From Acetobacteraceae bacterium (GTDB taxonomy: Bacteria > Pseudomonadota > Alphaproteobacteria > Acetobacterales > Acetobacteraceae), in assembly GCA_025356735.1 (NCBI GenBank), contig JANXRT010000190.1, forward strand, positions 1 to 14,899: 14,899 bases of DNA. Reading direction: 5' to 3'. How positions within the stretch are numbered: position 1 is the stretch's first letter; every line of letters starts with the position of its first letter. A program made the translations under genes and the position numbers. The notes beneath the pieces are model-generated. The model saw only the letters and a list, made by a program, of their open reading frames with translations. It did no database searches and was not told the origin of the DNA. Of the stretch, positions 6,849 through 13,889 are shown piece by piece.

Positions 6849-6962
6849 ATGAGCGTCAGACATCGCGCGAATATCGCTGTGGAAAGATATCGCTCTTTGC
6901 GAGACACGGCGATCCCCAGAGAGCCAGAGGGAAGCCTTCGGCCTTGGGCCCGGCAGGGTTAG
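6849..6962 (+). CDS. Possible 37-residue ORF after the response regulator
   Basis: An ATG at 6849, closely preceded by AGGTGAGG, opens a 37-codon frame of an Arg-rich, charged peptide (for example VERYRSLRDTAIPREPEG) ending in TAG. It lies 37 bases after the response regulator on the same strand. I recognise no family, and the Shine-Dalgarno-like sequence sits very close to the start. It could be a real small protein or chance. Confidence 0.2.
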   Translation: MSVRHRANIAVERYRSLRDTAIPREPEGSLRPWARQG

Positions 6963-6970
6963 GTCTGCCG
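6951..6970. other. Stem-loop in the regulator-cysK convergent gap
   Basis: CGGCAG (6951-6956) and CTGCCG (6965-6970) form a perfect six-base stem with an eight-base loop, overlapping the end of the 37-codon frame. It sits between two convergent transcription units, so a transcription end is possible, but there is no T-run on either strand. The rest of 6971-7066 shows nothing clear. Confidence 0.25.
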
Positions 6971-7066
6971 CCAAGCCTACGCGCTTTCGCCTTCATTCGT
7001 GCGGCCGAGCTTAACAAGCATTGTCTTGCGTAAGGCCTGGTTCATTCGGATTTCCACCCAGCTGCA

Positions 7067-8041
7067 CTACATCCCAGCGAACAACGCCGTGGACAAATAA
7101 CGCTCGGCGAACGAGGCGGCGATACCGACGACGAGCTTGCCCGCGTTCTCCGGTTTGCGCGAAAGCTCGATTCCGGCGTGGAGCACGGCGCCGGAAGAGA
7201 TGCCGATCGGCATTCCCTCGATGGCGGCACATCTTCGGGCGGCGGCGAGGGCCTCGCACTCGGTCACACGCAGGATGCCGTCGAGCCTTTCGAGCTCCAG
7301 CACGGCGGGCTTGAAACCGGCGCCAATGCCCTGGATCGAGTGCTGGCCGGGGTCGTCACCGGACAGGACGGCGCTTTCAGTCGGCTCGACGCCCAACACC
7401 AGCAGGCCGGGGCGGCGAGGCTTGAGGGCACGGGCGATGCCGGTCAGGGTGCCGCCGGTGCCGATGCCGCCGATCACGATATCGACCTGCCCGGCGGTGT
7501 CGGTCCAGATCTCTTCCGCCGTGGTTGCCTGGTGGATGTCGGGGTTGGCCGGATTGTCGAACTGCCGGGCCATCCAGGCGCCTTGGGTCCTGGCGACGAT
7601 CGCATTGGCGCGCGCGATGGCGCCGGCCATGCCGAGCCGGGCGGGGGTCTGCTCGACCTCGGCGCCCATCAGCCGCATCATCTTCCGCCGCTCGACCGAG
7701 GCCCCGTCGGGCATCACCACGATCAGGCGATAGCCTTTGGCGGCGGCGACGAAGGCCAGCGCGATTCCGGTGTTGCCGGAGGTCGGCTCCACCAATGTGG
7801 TCACGCCGGGATGGATGGTGCCGGCCTGCTCGGCGGCCTCGACCATGGCCAAGCCGATGCGGTCCTTGACCGAACCGAGCGGATTGAAGAACTCGAGCTT
7901 CAGACAGAGGTCGGCGACCAGATTGTCGGCGGCGATCAGCCGCGGTAGCCGGACCAGCGGCGTGCCGCCGATGGTCTCAAGGATGCTGCCATGGATGCGG
8001 CCGGTGATGGCGGCGGGACAGGGCCGGGTGCGTGCGCTCAT
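7067..8041 (-). CDS. cysK: Cysteine synthase (O-acetylserine sulfhydrylase)
   Basis: This PLP enzyme makes L-cysteine from O-acetylserine and sulfide in the cytosol. The 324-residue length is normal. The PLP lysine is K59 in NPLGSVKDRIGL, the substrate loop PTSGNTG is at 86-92, the phosphate-binding glycines are in GGIGTGGT (191-198), and ISSGA at 281-285 supplies the serine that contacts the PLP ring nitrogen. The closing motif, usually DSGERYLST, reads ASFAERYLST here, so the DSG part is changed. The ATG at 8041 is chosen because the preceding frame (to 8146) gives no CysK-like residues and would run into the divergent gene. No cysE is nearby. Paralogues such as CysM or cystathionine beta-synthase-like enzymes are less likely. 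Confidence 0.92.
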   Translation of the reverse strand: MSARTRPCPAAITGRIHGSILETIGGTPLVRLPRLIAADNLVADLCLKLEFFNPLGSVKDRIGLAMVEAAEQAGTIHPGVTTLVEPTSGNTGIALAFVAAAKGYRLIVVMPDGASVERRKMMRLMGAEVEQTPARLGMAGAIARANAIVARTQGAWMARQFDNPANPDIHQATTAEEIWTDTAGQVDIVIGGIGTGGTLTGIARALKPRRPGLLVLGVEPTESAVLSGDDPGQHSIQGIGAGFKPAVLELERLDGILRVTECEALAAARRCAAIEGMPIGISSGAVLHAGIELSRKPENAGKLVVGIAASFAERYLSTALFAGM

Positions 8042-8139
8042 GACTCGGCGATACCACGGATCGACATCGTTGTTTATCCGCTTCAATTCCCGGCTCAATT
8101 CAGCGTGTTGCTTTCCCCGTTCCGTGCGACAAGACCCTA

Positions 8140-8799
8140 GTGACAAGACATGACCGCACAGAGCCGGGGCGCGAGACCTACTTGACCAAGATCATCAGCT
8201 GGAACCTGCTGCGCCTCACCGGCGCCTCGATCGACGATGTGGCGCGGCTGGTACGCCGAGAGCGGCCCGACCTGCTGCTGCTGCAGGAGGCGACCCCGGC
8301 GATCGACGCGCTGCCGCATCTAGTCGGCGGCCATTATACGCGCAACCTGCTGCCCGGGCGCATCCACGGCCTGGCGAGCTGGAGTGCCACGCCGTTCCGC
8401 GTCGCTCCACTGGTGCTACGTCTGCAGGCGGGGGCGATGTTCCGCCGGGTGGCGCAGATCATCGACCTCGGCGCCTTTGGGGTCGCCAACGTGCATCTGT
8501 CGCACGGCCAGATTCTCAACCGGCGTCAGCTCCGCAGGATCGCGTTGTCGTTGCCGGCCAATGCCGCCGTGCTCGGCGATTTCAACCTGGTCGGGCCGAC
8601 CCTGTTGCCCGGCTTTCGGGACGTCGGACCTCGGCGCCACACCCACGTCGCCGGCGACATGGTGCCGCTGCGCATCGACCGGTGCATGGTGCGCGGGTTG
8701 CGCTGCACCGGCACCGCCGTGTTGCCGCGCGAGGCGTCAGACCATCACCCGATCGTCGTTACGCTGGAATTGCCGGTCGAGCACCGGCTCGCGGCCTGA
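8140..8799 (+). CDS. Endonuclease/exonuclease/phosphatase-family protein
   Basis: This 219-residue protein carries the full EEP active-site set: N22 in ISWNLL, the metal-binding E50 in LLLLQEAT, H119 in ANVHLSHG, D147/N149 in LGDFNLVG, D180 in LRIDRCMV, and D201-H202 in SDHHPIVV. The fold uses a divalent metal to cut phosphodiester or phosphomonoester bonds; whether this one acts on DNA, RNA, lipids or phospho-compounds is unknown. It lacks an evident signal peptide, so it is probably cytosolic. The start used is the GTG at 8140; the TTG at 8182 (giving MTKIISWNLL) is shorter and may be better, as the domain starts right there. It diverges from cysK across about 98 bases. Confidence 0.85.
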   Translation: MTRHDRTEPGRETYLTKIISWNLLRLTGASIDDVARLVRRERPDLLLLQEATPAIDALPHLVGGHYTRNLLPGRIHGLASWSATPFRVAPLVLRLQAGAMFRRVAQIIDLGAFGVANVHLSHGQILNRRQLRRIALSLPANAAVLGDFNLVGPTLLPGFRDVGPRRHTHVAGDMVPLRIDRCMVRGLRCTGTAVLPREASDHHPIVVTLELPVEHRLAA

Positions 8800-8803
8800 A
8801 TGG

Positions 8804-9013
8804 TCAGCCGCGCGGCAGGCCTGGGTCGTTGCGACCGAAGCCGCGGAACATGTGGCTGCGCACCCACTCGATCAAGCCCATAAGCCCCGAACTGGCGAGG
8901 GCCAGGACGCCGGCAGTCCAGCCGTCGCCAATCAGCAGGAAGAACAACGCCATCATCAGCAGGATCATGACGATCACGTAGCCTGTCTGCCGTAGTCCGT
9001 CCGCCGCCTGCAT
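8804..9013 (-). CDS. Small two-helix membrane protein, unknown function
   Basis: This 69-residue protein has two hydrophobic segments, about residues 11-29 (GYVIVMILLMMALFFLLIG) and 33-50 (ending LMGLIEWV), then a basic, glycine-rich tail. Both ends are probably cytosolic given the Arg-rich tail; that is inference. The ATG at 9013 has a good ribosome site: AGAGGG on the minus strand (9021-9026), seven bases upstream. It converges on the EEP gene with only four bases between the two stop codons. I recognise no named family. Confidence 0.65.
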   Translation of the reverse strand: MQAADGLRQTGYVIVMILLMMALFFLLIGDGWTAGVLALASSGLMGLIEWVRSHMFRGFGRNDPGLPRG

Positions 9014-9273
9014 CTGCCAACCCTCTGATCGCTAACCGACGGCCTTTCTCGCGGATCAACCTGTCGGCCTTTCGGCCATAAGGTGTCAGAATCGAGGCAG
9101 GTCCGTGCCTGGAAGATCAATTTACGCGGGTTGGCGCGGTTGGGATGTGATCCAGATTACCTATCGTAACGGTGTCGCCTGGGGGCTGGGTTGCTTGTTG
9201 TGCATATCACATGCGCTCAGAGTGGGTATTTGCATCCCCCATTAAGGTGTTAGGGTTTTTTGTCCCAATAAAT

Positions 9274-9277
9274 GAGG
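9274..9277 (+). promoter_or_regulatory. Ribosome binding site of the 84-residue gene
   Basis: GAGG is placed five bases before the ATG at 9283 and decides for that start over the upstream in-frame GTG at 9172. The 269 bases from 9014 to 9282 otherwise hold only small repeats, such as GGCC-TTTC-GGCC near 9064-9078 and AGGCA-N6-TGCCT near 9096-9112, and presumably the promoters of the two divergent small genes. Confidence 0.55.
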
Positions 9278-9282
9278 TAGAA

Positions 9283-9537
9283 ATGTCGGAAACCCGCCAG
9301 AAATTCCTTTGTGACGCTGTTGCTGTGGCCGGCGCGAACGAGAAGCTGTTCATAACGGTCTATCAGGTCGGCGGCGGGATCGAGTTCAGCAGTGGTCGCG
9401 GTGATGTGAAGTACGGCTCTCCGCGCCTGCATTGGACCAATGACAACCTGAAGCGAGAGATCGCGCTGGTCTATGGCGCGCAGACGGTCGAGCTGGTTCA
9501 TCCTACCCCATCCGGTAAGCACGGCCACATGCTCTAA
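9283..9537 (+). CDS. Hypothetical protein, 84 residues
   Basis: I do not recognise this protein. From the ATG at 9283 it is an 84-residue, soluble-looking polypeptide with no signal peptide or membrane helix. Alternating hydrophobic stretches (KLFITVYQVGGGIEFSSG; IALVYGAQTVELV) suggest a small alpha/beta fold. It ends in a basic, His-containing tail (PTPSGKHGHML). The frame is open upstream to 9172, but the GAGG five bases before 9283 and the odd composition of the extension (Cys/Trp-rich) favour the shorter form. It stands alone, with a 269-base gap before it and a stem-loop just after its stop, 136 bases before dnaB. Codons look ordinary for the region, supporting a real gene. Confidence 0.65.
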   Translation: MSETRQKFLCDAVAVAGANEKLFITVYQVGGGIEFSSGRGDVKYGSPRLHWTNDNLKREIALVYGAQTVELVHPTPSGKHGHML

Positions 9538-9568
9538 GCAAGGCAGTCTTTTGAGGAGATCTGCTTGC
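9538..9568. terminator. Stem-loop after the 84-residue gene, possible terminator
   Basis: GCAAGGCAG (9538-9546) can pair with CTGCTTGC (9561-9568) with one bulged G and a 14-base loop, starting right after the TAA at 9535-9537. The position fits transcription ending before dnaB. No T-run follows, so a classic intrinsic terminator is not shown. Confidence 0.35.
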
Positions 9569-9628
9569 TGAGGGTCGGACAAAATCTGGCCTTCTGCGGT
9601 TTAGCTGCGCCTACCCCCATGTACCCCG

Positions 9629-9637
9629 CTATCCACA
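9629..9637 (+). promoter_or_regulatory. DnaA-box-like site upstream of dnaB
   Basis: CTATCCACA matches the DnaA box TTATCCACA at eight of nine positions and lies 37 bases before the dnaB GTG. One site alone may be chance, but DnaA control of the helicase gene would make sense. Confidence 0.3.
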
Positions 9638-9673
9638 GGTGTTCGTCGAAGCCGGACCCGCTACGATGGCGCC

Positions 9674-11164
9674 GTGAACAGCATCGATCCCCCACTGCTC
9701 GGCCTCTCGCAGCGCCTCCCGCCCTCCAACATGCAGGCGGAGCAAGCGCTGCTCGGCGCCCTGCTGGCAAACAACCGCGCCTATGAGCGGGTGTCCGAGT
9801 TCCTCGCCCCCGAACACTTCCAGGATCCGATTAATGGCCGCATCTACCAGGCGATCTCGCGTCGGGTCGAAGCCGGGCAGCTCGCCGACCCGATAACCCT
9901 CAAAGGCGAGTTCGAGCATTCTGGCATCCTTGAGGAGGTCGGCGGCGTCGCCTACTTGGCGCAGCTGCTGACCGCAATGGTCGGCATCATCAACGCCGGC
10001 GAATACGGCCAGGCGATCCACGACAGCTGGCTGCGGCGCCAGCTGATCGATATCGGCGAGACAGTGGTCAACAACGCGTTCGGCGCCGAGGCCGAGCTCG
10101 ACGGTCGCCAGCAGATCGAGTTCGCCGAGCAGTCGCTGTTCGACCTCGCCAAGGACGGCGCCACCGGCGTCGGTTTCATCACCTTCGAGCGCGCGTTGAC
10201 CATCGCCATCGACGGCGCCAACCGGGCGTTCCAGAATCCGGGCGGCGTCTCAGGGTTGTCTACCGGCCTGCGTGACCTGGACGCGAAAACCGGCGGCATG
10301 CATTCTTCCGACCTGCTGATCGTCGCCGGCCGCCCCGGCATGGGCAAGACCGCGCTGGCGACCAAGATCGCCTTCGGCGCGGCCAAGGCGCTGGTGCGTG
10401 CCGCGCAGGACAAGGACCCCAACGCCAAGCCGCGCGGCACGGTCGCGATCTTTTCGCTCGAGATGAGCGCCGAGCAGCTGGCGACCCGGCTGCTCAGCGA
10501 GGAGGCACGGATATCCAGCGACCGCATCCGCCGCGGCGACATCGGCCAGCGCGATTTCGACAAGTTCGTCCAGGTGGCGCGCGAGGTCGCCTCGCTGCCG
10601 ATCGAGATCGACGACACGCCGGCGATCACGCTGTCGGCGCTGCGCACCCGCTGCCGGCGGCTGAAGCGGACCAAGGGGCTGGAGCTGATCGTGATCGACT
10701 ACCTGCAACTCATGCGGCCGTCGGCCGGGGTGAGGCCGGAAAACCGGGTGCAGGAAATCAGCCAGATCACCCAGGGGCTGAAGGCGCTGGCCAAGGAGCT
10801 GTCGGTGCCGGTGATGGCGCTGTCACAGCTGTCGCGCGCGGTGGAAAGCCGGGAGGACAAGCGGCCGCAGCTGGCGGACCTGCGCGAGTCTGGCTCGATC
10901 GAGCAGGATGCCGATGCGGTGATGTTCGTCTATCGCGACGAGTACTACCTGCAGCAGAAGATGCCGAAGCAGATGGGCTTCGATAGCGAGGACAAGTACC
11001 ATAATAGCCTGGAGAAGTGGCAGCAGGACATGGAAACCGCCCACAACAAGGCCGAGCTGATCTTGGCCAAGCAGCGGCATGGGCCTACTGGGAAGATTGA
11101 TCTGCTTTTCGAGGGCGAGTTTACCCGGTTTGCCGATATCGATCTTACGCATTCCGGGCATTAG
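9674..11164 (+). CDS. dnaB: Replicative DNA helicase DnaB
   Basis: This is the hexameric 5'-to-3' helicase that unwinds DNA at the fork. The 496 residues show the N-terminal helical domain (PPSNMQAEQALLGALLANN at 16-34, then the block ending GVAYLAQL), a linker, and the RecA-like ATPase domain. Walker A is GRPGMGKTA (219-227), Walker B is LIVIDYLQLM with D342, the SQLSRAVE block is near 384-391, and the arginine-finger region is KQRHGPTGKI with R468. Two extra loops are seen: about 243-255 (QDKDPNAKPRG) and about 425-458 after YRDEYY. The GTG at 9674 is the only start giving the full N-terminal domain; no strong Shine-Dalgarno site is seen. alr follows after a GC-rich repeat region. Confidence 0.97.
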   Translation: MNSIDPPLLGLSQRLPPSNMQAEQALLGALLANNRAYERVSEFLAPEHFQDPINGRIYQAISRRVEAGQLADPITLKGEFEHSGILEEVGGVAYLAQLLTAMVGIINAGEYGQAIHDSWLRRQLIDIGETVVNNAFGAEAELDGRQQIEFAEQSLFDLAKDGATGVGFITFERALTIAIDGANRAFQNPGGVSGLSTGLRDLDAKTGGMHSSDLLIVAGRPGMGKTALATKIAFGAAKALVRAAQDKDPNAKPRGTVAIFSLEMSAEQLATRLLSEEARISSDRIRRGDIGQRDFDKFVQVAREVASLPIEIDDTPAITLSALRTRCRRLKRTKGLELIVIDYLQLMRPSAGVRPENRVQEISQITQGLKALAKELSVPVMALSQLSRAVESREDKRPQLADLRESGSIEQDADAVMFVYRDEYYLQQKMPKQMGFDSEDKYHNSLEKWQQDMETAHNKAELILAKQRHGPTGKIDLLFEGEFTRFADIDLTHSGH

Positions 11165-11172
11165 GAAGGCCA

Positions 11173-11294
11173 GGGGCTCTGCCCCCTCCTTTAAAGCGAT
11201 GGGACCCCGTCAAAGGTCTAGCCCTTTGCAATCCCCCGACTTCAGTAAGGCGGGTCCGGGGGCGCTCCCCCCGGCGGGGTCCGGGGCTGGCCCC
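11173..11294. repeat. GC-rich palindromic/direct repeats between dnaB and alr
   Basis: The gap opens with the hairpin GGGGC-TCT-GCCCC (11173-11185), the exact reverse complement of the unit at 608-620. It then carries two similar units in tandem: one at about 11249-11271 (GGCGGGTCCGGGGGCGCT then Cs) and one at about 11273-11294 (GGCGGGGTCCGGGGCTGG then CCCC). Each can fold on itself. The block overlaps the proposed 5' end of the alr frame. It resembles dispersed intergenic repeats common in Acetobacteraceae (from general knowledge). Confidence 0.6.
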
Positions 11295-12344
11295 GGCGCT
11301 TGCTTGGAAATCGACCTCACTGCGATCGCTGAAAACTGGCGCCTTCTTGGCCGTTTGCACGCCGGCACCGTGGGAGCCGCGGTCAAGGCGAACGCCTATG
11401 GCCTAGGCGCCGACAGGGTGGCGCCGGCGCTGTTCGAGGCAGGCTGCCGGCATTTCTTCGTGGCCTACGTTGGCGAGGCGCTGGCGCTGCGGCCGTTGCT
11501 GCCTGGGGCGATGATCGCGGTGCTGAACGGGCTGATTCCCGGTACCGAGTCGCATTATGCCACGCACGACCTCACCCCGACGCTTGGTTCGTTGGCGGAG
11601 ATCGACGCGTGGCGGGAGGCCGGCGGCGGCCCGGCCATTCTGCACATCGACACCGGCATGCACCGGCTGGGGCTGGAGGAAGCGGATGTCGGGGCGCTTG
11701 CCGCGGCGCCTGAGCGGTTGGCCGGGATTGGGGTCCGCTACCTGATGACCCATCTGGTGGCGTCCGAAAATCCGCGGGATCCGATCAACCGGGCGCAGGC
11801 GGAGCGATTCGCCGCCGCCTGTGCCCGGCTACCGGCAGCGGCGCGCTCGATCGCCAATTCGTCGGGTATTTTCCTTGGCACCGAGTTCGCCTCCGATCTG
11901 GCGCGGCCGGGTGCGGCGCTCTACGGCATCAACCCGAGGCCGGGGCGGCCCAACCCGATGCGCCAGGTGGTGCGGCTGCGTGCCCGCGTGCTGTCGTCGC
12001 GAAACATCGCGGCTGGCGAGCGCGTCGGCTATAACGGCATCTGGACGGCGATGCGGGCGTCTCGGATCGCCACCGTCGGCATTGGTTATGCCGACGGGTT
12101 TGCACGCGTGCAGCCGGGTTCGCCGGCCGCCATTTTTGACGGGCGGGCGGTTCCGCTGGTAGGGCGTGTGTCCATGGACCTCACGACCTTCGATGCGACC
12201 GACCATCCCGGCATCGTGCCCGGCGCCTGGCTCGACATGATCGGCCTCGGCCGCAGCGTGGATGACGTGGCGGAGGCGGCCGGCACCAATGGCTACGAGG
12301 TCCTGACGCGGCTCGGCGCGCGCTTCGCCCGGAACTATAGGTGA
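11199..12344 (+). CDS. alr: Alanine racemase
   Basis: This PLP enzyme converts L- to D-alanine for peptidoglycan. The barrel begins at LEIDLTAIAENWRLL; the PLP lysine is in AAVKANAYGLG (residue 63 from the ATG, 28 from the later TTG). RVGYNGIWTA carries the catalytic tyrosine region of the C-terminal domain, followed by VGIGYADGF and RVSMDLTTFD. The C-terminus ends LGARFARNYR. The start is uncertain: the ATG at 11199 gives 381 residues, but about 35 of these are read from GC-rich repeat and look non-protein (Gly/Pro/Ala-rich). TTG at 11304 gives 346 residues and a nearly normal N-terminus; TTG at 11226 is another option. None has a good ribosome site. The stop overlaps the mlaE start (GTGA at 12341-12344). 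Confidence 0.94.
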   Translation: MGPRQRSSPLQSPDFSKAGPGALPPAGSGAGPGACLEIDLTAIAENWRLLGRLHAGTVGAAVKANAYGLGADRVAPALFEAGCRHFFVAYVGEALALRPLLPGAMIAVLNGLIPGTESHYATHDLTPTLGSLAEIDAWREAGGGPAILHIDTGMHRLGLEEADVGALAAAPERLAGIGVRYLMTHLVASENPRDPINRAQAERFAAACARLPAAARSIANSSGIFLGTEFASDLARPGAALYGINPRPGRPNPMRQVVRLRARVLSSRNIAAGERVGYNGIWTAMRASRIATVGIGYADGFARVQPGSPAAIFDGRAVPLVGRVSMDLTTFDATDHPGIVPGAWLDMIGLGRSVDDVAEAAGTNGYEVLTRLGARFARNYR

Positions 12345-13126
12345 ACGCTTTGCTTGACCGCATCGCGCGGCTCGGCCGAATCGTAATCGCCGTCCTGCAC
12401 AGCGTCGGGGAAGTCACGCTGTTCGGAATGGCCGGCGTGTCGCATATCTTCCGGCCGCCTTTCTATGGGCGCGCATTCGGCACCGCGATGATGAATATCG
12501 GGTTCTTCAGCCTGCCCGTGGTGGCGCTGACGGCGGTGTTCACCGGGATGGTGTTGGCGCTACAATCGTTCACCGGCTTTTCGCGGTTCTCGGCCGAGGG
12601 CGCCATCGCCAACGTTGTTGTGCTGTCGGTGACGCGCGAGTTGGGCCCGGTGCTGGCCGGACTTATCGTGGCGGGACGGGTTGGGGCGGCGATGGCGGCC
12701 GAGATCGGCACCATGCGCGTCACCGACCAGATCGACGCGCTTTCGACCTTGTCCACCGATCCGATGAAATACCTGGTGGCACCCCGGCTGCTCGCCGGCA
12801 CGCTGTCGCTGCCGCTGCTGGTGGTGGTGGCCGACATATTGGGCGTGATGGGCGGCTACCTGATCGCGGCGCTGAAGCTTGGCTTCAACTCCACCACCTA
12901 TATCGCCCGCACACTCGATTTCGTGCAGCTCGACGACGTGCTTTCCGGGCTTGCCAAGGCGGCGGTGTTCGGGTTCCTGATCGCGCTGATGGGCTGCTAC
13001 CAGGGCTACAACTCCCGCGGCGGCGCGCAGGGCGTCGGCAACGCCACCACCTCTGCCGTGGTCGCCGCGTCCATTCTAATCCTCGCCTTCGACTACGTGC
13101 TGACCGAGATGTTCTTTGCCCGCTAG
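12341..13126 (+). CDS. mlaE: Phospholipid-transport ABC permease MlaE
   Basis: This 261-residue inner-membrane permease belongs to the MlaE family, which moves phospholipids between inner and outer membranes and keeps the outer membrane asymmetric. An amphipathic N-terminal helix is followed by about five hydrophobic segments. Family blocks visible are FFSLPVVALTAVFTGMVLAL, SVTRELGPVLAGLIVAGRVG, AAEIGTMRVTDQIDAL and the cytoplasmic coupling turn GGAQGVGNATTSAVV. The GTG start at 12341 overlaps the alr stop, and the TAG at 13124-13126 overlaps the start of mlaF, indicating translational coupling. The MlaD substrate-binding partner is not in view. Confidence 0.93.
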   Translation: MNALLDRIARLGRIVIAVLHSVGEVTLFGMAGVSHIFRPPFYGRAFGTAMMNIGFFSLPVVALTAVFTGMVLALQSFTGFSRFSAEGAIANVVVLSVTRELGPVLAGLIVAGRVGAAMAAEIGTMRVTDQIDALSTLSTDPMKYLVAPRLLAGTLSLPLLVVVADILGVMGGYLIAALKLGFNSTTYIARTLDFVQLDDVLSGLAKAAVFGFLIALMGCYQGYNSRGGAQGVGNATTSAVVAASILILAFDYVLTEMFFAR

Positions 13127-13889
13127 TGTGAAGCTTCGCATCGCCGGGTTGAAGAAATCCTTTGGCGACAAGCTGGTGCTCGACGGCATCGACCTGGAGG
13201 TCGAGGCCGGCAGCCTGCTGGTGGTGATCGGCGGCTCGGGCTCGGGCAAGTCCGTGCTGCTGAAATGCATCCTTGGCCTGATCGAGCCAGACGCGGGAAC
13301 GATCGAGATCGATGGCCGCGACATACTGGCTTTGCCGCCGGAGCAACGGGCCGTCGAGCGCGGCAAGATCGGCATGCTGTTCCAGAACGGCGCGCTGTTC
13401 GACAGCCTGCCGGTTTGGGAAAACGTCACCTTCGGGCTGCTGGCGCAGGATCGCGTGAAACGGGCCGAGGCCCCTGCCCTGGCGGCCGAGTTCCTGAAGC
13501 AGGTCGGGCTGGCCGAGACCGTCGGGGAACTTTCGCCGGCGGAACTGTCGGGCGGCATGCAGAAGCGCGTGGCGCTGGCGCGCGCCATCGCCGCCCGGCC
13601 GGAGATGCTGTTCTTCGACGAGCCGACCACCGGGCTCGACCCGATCATGGGGGCGGTGATCGACGGGCTGATCATCGACTGCGTCAAGCGGCTGGGCTCG
13701 ACCGCCGTCGCCATCACCCACGACATGGCCAGCGCGCGGCGCATCGGCGATGCCGCGGCGATGATCAACAGGGGAAAGATAATCTGGCGCGGACCGGCCT
13801 CGGCGCTGATGGACAGCGGCAATGCGATGGTCGATCAGTTCACCCATGGCCGCCGCGAGGGCCCGATCCAGATGGAACTGCGGAAATGA
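13116..13889 (+). CDS. mlaF: Phospholipid-transport ABC ATPase MlaF
   Basis: This cytoplasmic ATPase partners MlaE. Of 257 residues, Walker A is GGSGSGKSV (39-47), the Q-loop LFQNGALFDSL (Q90) is the hallmark of MlaF-type ATPases, the signature is LSGGMQKRVALARA (144 on), Walker B is LFFDEPTTGLDP (165-176) and the switch histidine is H202 in ITHDM. The start used is the TTG at 13116, overlapping mlaE by eleven bases; the GTG at 13128, just after the mlaE stop, is an equally good choice and loses four residues. The stop overlaps the next start (ATGA at 13886-13889). Confidence 0.94.
   Translation: MPASVKLRIAGLKKSFGDKLVLDGIDLEVEAGSLLVVIGGSGSGKSVLLKCILGLIEPDAGTIEIDGRDILALPPEQRAVERGKIGMLFQNGALFDSLPVWENVTFGLLAQDRVKRAEAPALAAEFLKQVGLAETVGELSPAELSGGMQKRVALARAIAARPEMLFFDEPTTGLDPIMGAVIDGLIIDCVKRLGSTAVAITHDMASARRIGDAAAMINRGKIIWRGPASALMDSGNAMVDQFTHGRREGPIQMELRK

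Noticed and set aside
8042..8146. 35-residue N-terminal extension of cysteine synthase
   Set aside because: Not CysK-like, and it would overlap the divergent EEP gene; the ATG at 8041 gives a normal length.
9172..9282. Longer start for the 84-residue protein
   Set aside because: The extension is Cys/Trp-rich and odd, and the GAGG five bases before 9283 fits the internal ATG.
12885..13847. 320-codon minus-strand open frame
   Set aside because: Antisense of mlaE and mlaF, with no recognisable protein features.
13265..13885. Plus-strand frame upstream of the exported protein
   Set aside because: This part lies inside mlaF in another frame and gives no sensible protein; the signal peptide starts at the ATG at 13886.
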